NCBI GenBank assembly: GCA_003641405.1
Contig: QNAF01000132.1
Span: forward strand, 1 to 7,247
Direction of reading: 5' to 3'
Length of the DNA stretch: 7,247 bases
Source: Candidatus Zixiibacteriota bacterium
GTDB lineage: Bacteria; Zixibacteria; MSB-5A5; GN15; FEB-12
Shown: piece by piece, positions 1 to 6,201 of the stretch
Position numbering within the stretch: position 1 is the stretch's first letter
Layout of the letters: every line of letters begins with the position of its first letter
Translations under genes and position numbers: made by a program
The notes under the pieces: model-generated
Database searches by the model: none
The model's input: the letters and a program-made list of their open reading frames with translations, nothing else
Told to the model about the DNA's origin: nothing

Positions 1-631
1 GCTCATCGAGATCAACGGCCCTGTTGTCTACCTGGAACCCCTCCAGTTCATCGCGTGCGACCTGAAGCTTCAAGGTTACTTCAGACAACCGAGCTTCAAT
101 GAACTCCCGTTGTTCCCTGGCTGAGTTCGAGAGGATCTCACTGTTTAACTTGACAAGCTCTTCCACGTAGGCCGTGGCAATATCGGCGGCTATCTGAGGA
201 TCACGGTCCTCAAACGAAAACCGCAAGAGACCTTCGTCAGTAATTTGCACGCCGGCTCGTTCGTTAAGCAGCTCATAGAGACCGAATTTCCCAGGAAGAT
301 CGAATTGATCTTGCAGGTTGAATCGCTCGATGATACGGTCAGAGATACGGCGGCTTTGAAGGATTCGTGCATAAACATCGTTCAATGTGATCATTCCCGG
401 AAAACGAGCACCGCTTGTAAACAGGCCGACTTGTGCCAACTGTGCCAGACCGTCGGCGGACTGTTCCGATGGAGGAAGCAACAGGGCATTCGCCGTATAC
501 CATTTCGGCAATACTAGCGAGATCACAACAGCCGTAAGTGTTGCCAGAAACACCAATGTAAACATCAGGCCCCGACGATGAGCCAGAACCTCCAGCAATT
601 TCCACAGATTAGTTGACGAATCTTGAGTCAC
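1..631 (-). CDS. Wzz-type polysaccharide chain-length determinant / export co-polymerase, N-terminal part
   Basis: This gene starts at a GTG (629-631) and stays open to the left window edge, so 210 N-terminal residues are visible. A short cytoplasmic N-terminus (to about residue 20) is followed by a hydrophobic segment at about 21-41 (GLMFTLVF...ISLVLP) and then a PKWYTANALLLPP motif, the usual layout of Wzz/polysaccharide co-polymerase proteins just after their first membrane helix. A periplasmic region follows, with DVYARILQSRRISDRIIERF at about 85-104. From about 160 a charged, heptad-like helical stretch begins (AREQREFIEARLSEV), as in the family's periplasmic coiled coil. Such inner-membrane proteins set chain length or help polymerise and export surface polysaccharide. 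The GTG overlaps the stop of the SLBB gene by one base (TAGTG), and GAGGA lies 9 nt upstream, so the two are probably co-translated. The second membrane helix and any fused tyrosine-kinase domain would lie outside the window. Confidence 0.85.
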   Translation of the reverse strand, partial: MTQDSSTNLWKLLEVLAHRRGLMFTLVFLATLTAVVISLVLPKWYTANALLLPPSEQSADGLAQLAQVGLFTSGARFPGMITLNDVYARILQSRRISDRIIERFNLQDQFDLPGKFGLYELLNERAGVQITDEGLLRFSFEDRDPQIAADIATAYVEELVKLNSEILSNSAREQREFIEARLSEVTLKLQVARDELEGFQVDNRAVDLDE

Positions 632-1977
632 TAATCCTGTTCCTCAAACCGTATGGTTATCCGGTCGCCATCAGACACTATCTGCCCGCTACTTGCCGTC
701 CTGCTCAGTCCGGAAATTCGGTCGTAGAGTTCCATTTGTGCCGTCTGTCGATCTGTTACACCACCAGCCAGATCGATATAGTAATCTATTGTCTTACCAC
801 GCAGATACGGGTAAAGTCCCGGACGAACCACGGTTCCCTCCACCTGAACGAATCCAAGCTCAGCCGGAACAACAACCGAATCGTCCGGTCTTAAACTTAC
901 TTGTCCTGCCAATTGAGCATCGGAAATGAACATGGGGTACCAACCACTAACAGAGATTTCTCCAGAGTGATCTTCCGCTCGTCGAAATAGCGTAGTACGG
1001 TCAGAGTTGCCCAGTTCAAGCGTACCCCCCGCAACTGAGAGAAGGTCACTCACTTTCATGCCGTCACTGTAGGGATAGTACCCCGGCCTGGCAATGGCCC
1101 CGGTAATTACAACCTCGGCGTCTCCGGTTACAATGCTGGGAACAACTATGACATCTCCCGGCGTTATCCCACCGGACTGACTCAGATCACGCGCAGAGTC
1201 ATTCACGGCGTAACAGGACGAGACATCGGCATGCCCTGTCGGGCCACCGGCCAAAGCCAACAGCAAATCCAGATCATCGCCCGGAAGCAATTCTATCATG
1301 CGTGGCTGGTTGACTTCCCCCAGAATGCGCACAACCGAATCCGAGCGCACAGGCACATGGATTGACGATCCGGCATACAAGCAGGGATTAGCGTTGATAT
1401 CTTTGAAAAAATTGTATCGATCAAGATCGACTCTCAGAGTGTGATTTTCCCGGAAGAAAAGAACCTGACGAGAAGATGCACGCTCTGCCAGACCGCCGGC
1501 AGAATCAATAATATCACTCACTCTCTGAGATGTATACCCGGTGTATCTACCGGGTTTCGCGACCGCGCCGGTAACCTGAATCGGTACTCTGTAGCTTGAT
1601 TGCACAGAGACTGCGATTTGTTCGACATTATAGAGGTCACCCAGAGACTGAAAGAGCACTTCCCGCGCCTCGCTGAGCGTCCTACCGGCAAGGTCTATCA
1701 CACCCAACTCCTGGTGAACAATCCTGCTCTCAGCGTCAACCACCAGCCGAAGTGGCTGCAAGCGTGTTCCAATCAGGACAACAGTCAGATTCTCACCAGG
1801 GCGGATGAGGTACATATCGGGCTCGATAGGAGAATCAAATCGAGGTATCACTACGTCATCCGAAGAAACACCGATCTGATGGGATGTTTGCGAACTGCTC
1901 TCAACACCATACAGGAACGATATCAGGAACAGGCCACACAGAACAGATAATCCAATTCGCCGTCGTATCAAAGTCAT
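631..1977 (-). CDS. SLBB-domain polysaccharide export protein (Wza-like, periplasmic/outer membrane)
   Basis: A 448-residue protein with a signal peptide (RRR at 5-7, hydrophobic core about 8-24). The Poly_export region is at about 51-127 (IRPGENLTVVLIG). Four SLBB-like units follow. Each opens with a V/I-x-G-x-V-x-x-P type strand: VTGAVAKPGRY near 135, ILGEVNQP near 218, ITGAIARPGYYPY near 291 and VEGTVVRPGLYPY near 379. Each also has an AGG turn (160-162, 243-245, 316-318, 404-406) and ends in a D-x-I/V-x-V-P-like strand; the second unit is the most diverged. Wza-family proteins form the periplasmic/outer-membrane channel for capsule or exopolysaccharide. No lipobox cysteine is seen, and the protein ends at the last SLBB unit (RFEEQD) with no obvious amphipathic C-terminal helix like Wza's, so the outer-membrane pore may be another protein. 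The start is uncertain: GAGG lies only 1 nt before the ATG but 7 nt before an in-frame TTG at codon 3 (1971). Confidence 0.9.
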   Translation of the reverse strand: MTLIRRRIGLSVLCGLFLISFLYGVESSSQTSHQIGVSSDDVVIPRFDSPIEPDMYLIRPGENLTVVLIGTRLQPLRLVVDAESRIVHQELGVIDLAGRTLSEAREVLFQSLGDLYNVEQIAVSVQSSYRVPIQVTGAVAKPGRYTGYTSQRVSDIIDSAGGLAERASSRQVLFFRENHTLRVDLDRYNFFKDINANPCLYAGSSIHVPVRSDSVVRILGEVNQPRMIELLPGDDLDLLLALAGGPTGHADVSSCYAVNDSARDLSQSGGITPGDVIVVPSIVTGDAEVVITGAIARPGYYPYSDGMKVSDLLSVAGGTLELGNSDRTTLFRRAEDHSGEISVSGWYPMFISDAQLAGQVSLRPDDSVVVPAELGFVQVEGTVVRPGLYPYLRGKTIDYYIDLAGGVTDRQTAQMELYDRISGLSRTASSGQIVSDGDRITIRFEEQD

Positions 1978-2003
1978 ACCTCAAAGCTCAGCGCAAAAAC
2001 GAG

Positions 2004-2039
2004 AGTCAACGATACCTCACAGTGCGCCATAAGTCAACG
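2004..2039 (-). promoter_or_regulatory. Probable sigma-70 type promoter for the SLBB-Wzz genes
   Basis: Read leftwards, a -35 box TTGACT (2032-2037) and a -10 box TATCGT (2009-2014) are separated by exactly 17 bp, in the 69-bp gap between pyrG and the SLBB gene. Transcription would start near 2002, giving a leader of about 25 nt. The 8-mer CGTTGACT occurs twice (2032-2039 and 2004-2011), the second copy overlapping the end of the -10 box. That could be a short operator repeat or chance. The promoter would let the export genes be expressed apart from kdsB-pyrG, since no terminator hairpin is visible in the gap. Confidence 0.55.
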
Positions 2040-2046
2040 CCCGGAC

Positions 2047-3729
2047 TCAGGTGTTCAGTTTCCTTAACTGGTCAGAAGATTCATCTTCCTTTTCGGCCGG
2101 AACGGCTTTTCTCGTCTGGAAGTCAACAGCCGCCCTAACGAACTCACGGAATAGCGGATGAGGGTTTATCAGGCGCGATTTGAGTTCAGGATGGAATTGT
2201 ACCGCTACAAACCAGGGATGATCAGGGACTTCCACAATCTCGACAAGCCGGTCGTCAGGCGAGGTCCCGGCCAACACCAGCCCATTGTCGGTAAGCATCT
2301 CCCGGTAAACGTTATTCAGTTCGAACCGATGGCGATGTCTTTCGGATATTTCGCTAGTTCCGTATGCTTCCCGGGAATGAGTCCCCTCCTTGATTATACA
2401 CGGATATGCCCCCAGCCGCATAGTGCCGCCCAACTCTGTGACGCCTTCCTGATCAGCCATGAGATGTATGACAGCATGTTTAAGATCACGATAAAACTCA
2501 TAGCTGTGAGCGTCTTCCAGGCCACAGACGTTGCGAGCGAACTCTATCACAGCACAATGCATACCCAGGCAGATACCAAGGAATGGTATCTTGTTTTCGC
2601 GCGCGTAGCGAATCGTCTCAATCTTGCCCTCCACTCCGCGCTCACCAAAGCCGCCCGGGATCAACAGACCATCAACGTCAAACAGGTACTTTTCGGCACC
2701 ACCATGCTTGATATCCTCCGAACTCACCCAGATAAGATCCACCTGCGCATCGCTTGAAACCCCCGCATGCACAAAGGCTTCAATGATGGACTTGTAAGCA
2801 TCTCTGAGCTTCACGTACTTGCCGCAAATACCTATCTTCACACGTCGCTGCGGATGTTTGATCCTCTCCACCAACTTTTCCCATTCGATCAGGTCCGGTT
2901 CCGGCAGTTCCATACCAAAATGCTCGCAGACGATCTGGTCCAGATGTTGCTCATGGAATCTCAGAGGAACATCGTAGATTGTAGATGCATCTTCCGCCAC
3001 GATGACCGAGCGTGTGGGAACTGAGCAGAACAGGGATATCTTCTGCTTGATGGAGTCCGAAAGCGGGCTTGTGGATCGACAAAGAAGCACATGCGGCTGG
3101 ATTCCGATCCCCCGCAACTCACGTACTGAATGCTGCGTGGGTTTGGTCTTGAACTCACCCGCAGTTGCAATGTACGGTACAAGCGTAAGATGAATAAACA
3201 GCGTATTGTTCTGTCCCTCCTCCAGAGCCATCTGCCTGATTGCTTCAAGAAACGGCAGTGATTCAATATCGCCAACCGTACCGCCAATCTCCACAATCGT
3301 CACATCCGGCTTGTCCTCCGACCGTGCGGGAGCACGCATTCGGGATTTCAACTCCTCCGTCACGTGCGGTATGACCTGCACGGTAGCTCCCAGGTAGTCT
3401 CCCCGACGCTCTCGAGTGATGATGGAGTTGTAGACCTGACCCGTGGTGACATTGTTTCCCTGGTCCAGCGACTGGTTCAGAAAGCGCTCGTAGTGCCCCA
3501 GATCGAGGTCGGTTTCAGAACCATCATCGAGCACAAACACTTCACCGTGCTGGAACGGGTTCATTGTTCCCGGATCCACGTTCAGATAGGGATCAAACTT
3601 CATGTTTGTAACTTTGAGCCCTCTTTTCTGAAGCAGCAAACCAATTGATGAGGCCGCAATGCCCTTGCCTAATGCAGAGACAACTCCTCCAGTAACAAAA
3701 ATGTACCGGGTAATATGCGGTTCCGCCAT
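2047..3729 (-). CDS. pyrG: CTP synthase (glutamine hydrolysing)
   Basis: CTP synthase (EC 6.3.4.2) is cytosolic and converts UTP, ATP and glutamine to CTP. The 560 residues compare with about 545 in E. coli. The N-terminal amidoligase domain (to about 270) has the P-loop region VTGGVVSALGKG at about 13-23, DPYLNVDPGTMNP near 46-58, the EIGGTVGDIES metal/UTP motif near 148-157 and TKPTQHSVREL near 195-205. The C-terminal class I glutaminase domain has PGGFGERG near 358-365, the nucleophile Cys387 in GICLGM, and His513/Glu515 in FHPE. His391 follows GICLGM, where Gln is usual. A charged tail (about 541-560) extends past the glutaminase core. The start chosen is ATG at 3729 because AGGAG sits 5 nt upstream and family similarity begins there; an in-frame ATG at 3750 lies inside kdsB and is less likely. 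It follows kdsB by 8 bp. Confidence 0.98.
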   Translation of the reverse strand: MAEPHITRYIFVTGGVVSALGKGIAASSIGLLLQKRGLKVTNMKFDPYLNVDPGTMNPFQHGEVFVLDDGSETDLDLGHYERFLNQSLDQGNNVTTGQVYNSIITRERRGDYLGATVQVIPHVTEELKSRMRAPARSEDKPDVTIVEIGGTVGDIESLPFLEAIRQMALEEGQNNTLFIHLTLVPYIATAGEFKTKPTQHSVRELRGIGIQPHVLLCRSTSPLSDSIKQKISLFCSVPTRSVIVAEDASTIYDVPLRFHEQHLDQIVCEHFGMELPEPDLIEWEKLVERIKHPQRRVKIGICGKYVKLRDAYKSIIEAFVHAGVSSDAQVDLIWVSSEDIKHGGAEKYLFDVDGLLIPGGFGERGVEGKIETIRYARENKIPFLGICLGMHCAVIEFARNVCGLEDAHSYEFYRDLKHAVIHLMADQEGVTELGGTMRLGAYPCIIKEGTHSREAYGTSEISERHRHRFELNNVYREMLTDNGLVLAGTSPDDRLVEIVEVPDHPWFVAVQFHPELKSRLINPHPLFREFVRAAVDFQTRKAVPAEKEDESSDQLRKLNT

Positions 3730-3734
3730 GAAAT

Positions 3735-3740
3735 CTCCTA
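3735..3740 (-). promoter_or_regulatory. pyrG ribosome binding site merged with the kdsB stop codon
   Basis: Read leftwards the sequence is TAGGAG: the TAG (3740-3738) ends kdsB, and AGGAG (3739-3735) is a strong Shine-Dalgarno sequence 5 nt before the pyrG ATG. This fixes the pyrG start at 3729 and suggests that ribosomes finishing kdsB help start pyrG (translational coupling). Confidence 0.85.
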
Positions 3741-4481
3741 TCTGCAACAACCTGTTGTCTTCTTCAAGTCTGAGGGTTTATCTATTGAAATAGTACGAGC
3801 ATTCGTACGAAAGACTTTCATGCAACCACCGTTTTCAAGTATGCGCAATTGCTCCAAAGATTCTGCTTTTTCAAGGGGACTGCGTTTCCAGGACGTATAT
3901 TTCTCAAGTGCCTGCCATCGAAAGAAATAGACTCCGATATGGGCCAGGTACTTGAATTGTCGTGCCCGAACACCTGCTGCAGGCTGCTGAAGGTACGGAA
4001 GAGGAAAACGTGAGAACCACAGGGCCTTGCCATCAGCCGCTGTTACGATTTTCACAACACCGGGATCGAAAAGCTCCTCATCGTCGGCGATTCTGCGAGC
4101 CAAAGTTGCAAACCGAATCCTGCTGTCTGCTGACATCACCTTTATCACACGATCCAGAGTTGCCGTACTCAGACCATATGTGTCACCCTGCACGTTAATC
4201 ACAATCCGGCAGCGTCTGCCCCTGACTGCCTCAGCTACCCTGTCGGAGCCTGTGCGATGATGGCCGGATGTGATAACTACTTCGGCCCCAAAGGAGACCG
4301 CTGTCTCTGCAATCTCAGGAGAATCAGTGGCGATCAGGAGACGATCAATGAGCCGTGTTTTGCGTACTCTGTTCCATATGTGATACAATAGCGGCTTCCC
4401 CTGATGGGGGTGCAGCAACTTGCCGGGGAAGCGGCTTGAACCCATCCGGGCAGGAATCACAGCAACAACATCTGTCTGCAT
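3738..4481 (-). CDS. kdsB: 3-deoxy-manno-octulosonate cytidylyltransferase (CMP-Kdo synthetase) family, variant active site
   Basis: A 247-residue protein of the usual KdsB length. The family enzyme (EC 2.7.7.38, cytosolic) transfers CMP from CTP to Kdo, the sugar acid of the lipid A inner core. Visible motifs are the nucleotide-binding IPARMGSSRFPGK (9-21), ATDSPEI (51-57), TGSDRVAEA (77-85), INVQGD with the metal ligand Asp100, WFSRFPLPY in the sugar region, HIGVYFFR, LEKAESLEQLR, and a final IDKPSDL holding the second expected metal Asp. Several normally strict positions differ: QGDEP is QGDTY, SGTDR is TGSDR, and the residue before HIG is Ala rather than basic. The fold and CTP chemistry therefore look secure, while the exact sugar substrate is less so. 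The ATG at 4481 has AGGTGA 7 nt upstream (4489-4494). It is the first gene of a leftward unit with pyrG, which supplies its CTP. Confidence 0.85.
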   Translation of the reverse strand: MQTDVVAVIPARMGSSRFPGKLLHPHQGKPLLYHIWNRVRKTRLIDRLLIATDSPEIAETAVSFGAEVVITSGHHRTGSDRVAEAVRGRRCRIVINVQGDTYGLSTATLDRVIKVMSADSRIRFATLARRIADDEELFDPGVVKIVTAADGKALWFSRFPLPYLQQPAAGVRARQFKYLAHIGVYFFRWQALEKYTSWKRSPLEKAESLEQLRILENGGCMKVFRTNARTISIDKPSDLKKTTGCCR

Positions 4482-4650
4482 CAGACAATCACCTTTGGCG
4501 GTATGAAGTAACTACTGTTCCTGATAACCCCTGGATAGTCGGTCATAGCGGGAAGATCGGAGGTAAGTTGGGCAAATCCTGGTGGGGTCAGTTTCGAACG
4601 GGCGTTAGTTGCTAGACGCTCGGCCAGATCAAGTAACAGCGGCATGGGCT

Positions 4651-4679
4651 AAGATACGGCGACTCAAAGGGACAGTCAA
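4651..4679 (-). promoter_or_regulatory. Probable sigma-70 type promoter for kdsB-pyrG
   Basis: Read leftwards, -35 TTGACT (4674-4679) and -10 TATCTT (4651-4656) are separated by 17 bp. This is nearly the same signal as the promoter ahead of the SLBB gene (TTGACT, 17 bp, TATCGT). Transcription would start near 4644 and leave a leader of about 160 nt before kdsB. I see no strong hairpin in that leader. Confidence 0.5.
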
Positions 4680-4769
4680 GCAAGAAAAGCAAACTACCCG
4701 TGCTGTACTGGGCCTTCAAGTTCCCCCGGAAGGGCTAAAGTGTTCTATGGCGAAACCGATACTCTGGAT

Positions 4770-4775
4770 GAGGTG
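4770..4775 (+). promoter_or_regulatory. Ribosome binding site deciding the kinase-like gene's start
   Basis: GAGGTG stands 7 nt before the ATG at 4783. The other in-frame candidates (TTG 4609, ATG 4747, ATG 4768) have no equally well placed Shine-Dalgarno; the ATG at 4747 has only AGGG about 12 nt away. This is the main reason for choosing 4783. Confidence 0.6.
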
Positions 4776-4782
4776 TCTCAAG

Positions 4783-6198
4783 ATGAAACAAGAAGTACAT
4801 ACAGTTCTCGACAGGTTTCAGGTTGAACCGGTACCGTCATGCGAAGAGGGAATGGCCGATTCGCGTCGTCTGGCAACCTGGCTAGACAGCAACCACACGC
4901 GCCCAGCTATCGAATCGCTTCTGCTGGGTCTTCAACATCGAAACTGGCTGAGCAGCCGCGAAAAGGAGCTGCTGGAAGTTCTGGCGCCGGAACGTACGAC
5001 CATCTTTCTGGCTCGCGAAAACAGGTATCTCCACCCGCGACAATCTAAATTCTTCTCAACCGATTTATTGGAGATGGCAGAAGCCCCAGACGGTGAGGCT
5101 TTGTACTCACATCACTACTTGTCGTCAACGAACGACGGTCCGGTACCATGCAGAGTCCACACGGCAATGATCGGTTCGCTTGAATCTCAGGGGTTTATTC
5201 TGGGACTTCTCTGTCCTGAGAAGATATTGGATGATGGCAATGCTGAGTGGTTCGCGGATATCGTTCAGCGATTCCGAAAGGCCTGGCAGGTAGCTCAAAA
5301 AGCATCCGAGGCTCTGTCATTGCACTACGATGAAAAAAAACCTGCCCTGGTTGTTAATCGGGCTTCTGGGATAACTTTGATGGTCAGCGAAAGCCTGGCC
5401 AGGCTTGTTGAAACCGACCCCGGAGAACTTGTGGGCCAGGAATATTCTGTCATAGCACGGAAATTAAGTACATCGACTTCGGGATATAAACTTCATCTAA
5501 AGAACCTACAGCCGACCGGGATGCAATTGTGCGTTGCATCGTTCCAGCCAACCAGCCGAACAGTTCCAAATACGCCTTTCGATCAGTTCTTCTCAAAGTT
5601 CGCCTTTCACACGATGCGCAACAAACTGTCCGCCATAATGGTAGCAGCCAGTCACCTTGACACACTGCGCCAGACCAGTCGAGCTACCAACGAGTCTGAA
5701 CTGACAGAGATTATCCTGGGAGAGGCTACCCGATTGGACCGACATATCGACAGACTTCACCTGCTTGTCGATTGCAATCGATTGCCGCTGAAACTGACTC
5801 TGCTCGACCGCGACCTGAAACAAGCAATCAGGCTCCTGAATGATACATATAGAACTCCTCCTGATATCGAGGTCATCACATCCGGCAAGAGGTTGGAGGT
5901 CGAAGCACCACTCAACGGGATCGTGCTGCTTCTGGAAGCTGTTCTTTTGTCCCATATCAATCGCCGAACGCGGAAATGCCGAACTGTGGTCAGAGTCACG
6001 GAAAACACCGACATGATTACCGTTGAAGTTGACACGGGACCAACAAAACAGGATGCAGAACTGGGTTTCGACAAACTACTACATGAATACAGCACCCGTC
6101 TTGCAGACCAAATGAAGATAGCTATTGAACAATTTGTACTATCAGATCAGAACACTCTAAGATCGCAATTGCAGATTAGAAAAGGAAAGAGCCTGTAA
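4783..6198 (+). CDS. Soluble PAS-containing histidine-kinase-like protein with degenerate ATPase domain (probable pseudokinase)
   Basis: A 471-residue protein with no membrane segment, so a cytoplasmic sensor is expected. About 68-165 looks GAF-like (e.g. GFILGLLCPEKILDD), a tentative call from pattern. About 183-255 looks like a PAS domain (PALVVNRASG...ESLARLVETDPGELVGQEY). About 268-330 resembles the HisKA dimerisation helix, with candidate phospho-His276 in FHTMRNKLSAI; the acidic residue that usually follows His is Thr. The C-terminal part (about 345-471) still follows the HATPase pattern but its boxes are eroded. The N-box position reads LLLEAVLLSHI with no Asn, the G1 box is DTGPT rather than DxGxG, and no GxGL motif is seen. 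ATP-dependent autophosphorylation is therefore doubtful; it may act as a scaffold, phosphatase or signal input for the adjacent response regulator, 3 nt downstream. The start could instead be ATG 4747 or 4768, or TTG 4609. Confidence 0.65.
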   Translation: MKQEVHTVLDRFQVEPVPSCEEGMADSRRLATWLDSNHTRPAIESLLLGLQHRNWLSSREKELLEVLAPERTTIFLARENRYLHPRQSKFFSTDLLEMAEAPDGEALYSHHYLSSTNDGPVPCRVHTAMIGSLESQGFILGLLCPEKILDDGNAEWFADIVQRFRKAWQVAQKASEALSLHYDEKKPALVVNRASGITLMVSESLARLVETDPGELVGQEYSVIARKLSTSTSGYKLHLKNLQPTGMQLCVASFQPTSRTVPNTPFDQFFSKFAFHTMRNKLSAIMVAASHLDTLRQTSRATNESELTEIILGEATRLDRHIDRLHLLVDCNRLPLKLTLLDRDLKQAIRLLNDTYRTPPDIEVITSGKRLEVEAPLNGIVLLLEAVLLSHINRRTRKCRTVVRVTENTDMITVEVDTGPTKQDAELGFDKLLHEYSTRLADQMKIAIEQFVLSDQNTLRSQLQIRKGKSL

Positions 6199-6201
6199 AG
6201 C

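Larger units (their letters stand above)
4482..4782. other. Divergent intergenic region between kdsB and the kinase-like gene
   Basis: About 300 bases separate the leftward kdsB from the preferred start of the rightward kinase-like gene. It holds the kdsB ribosome binding site, one good leftward promoter (4651-4679) and the kinase-like gene's ribosome binding site. I found no convincing rightward sigma-70 promoter and no proper sigma-54 -24/-12 site. The frame of the kinase-like gene is open back to a TTG at 4609 (in-frame TAG at 4606-4608). That 58-codon stretch would overlap the leftward promoter and shows no domain character, so I treat it as non-coding. Confidence 0.6.

Noticed and set aside
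339..605. Leftward 88-codon open frame near the left edge
   Set aside because: It is in a different frame from the Wzz-type gene, which starts at GTG 631 and explains the region with a membrane helix and family motifs.
1978..2046. Rho-independent terminator after pyrG
   Set aside because: A short T-run is present (read leftwards), but no stable GC-rich stem precedes it, so read-through from pyrG into the SLBB gene stays possible.
2158..2757. Long rightward open frame (199 codons) opposite pyrG
   Set aside because: It lies wholly antisense to the well-conserved pyrG glutaminase domain and has no recognisable motif, so it is a shadow of codon bias in pyrG.
4600..4612. Possible sigma-54 promoter (GG ... 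TTGC) ahead of the kinase-like gene
   Set aside because: The GG and GC elements have 9 bp or 8 bp between them instead of 10, and the TGGCAC part of the -24 box is absent.
4355..4615. Rightward 86-codon frame across the kdsB start
   Set aside because: Most of it is antisense to the kdsB N-terminus, with no family features and no good ribosome binding site.
4609..4782. Extension of the kinase-like gene to the TTG at 4609 (58 more codons)
   Set aside because: The extension has no domain-like sequence, lacks a well placed ribosome binding site and would overlap the leftward kdsB promoter. It remains a less likely alternative start.
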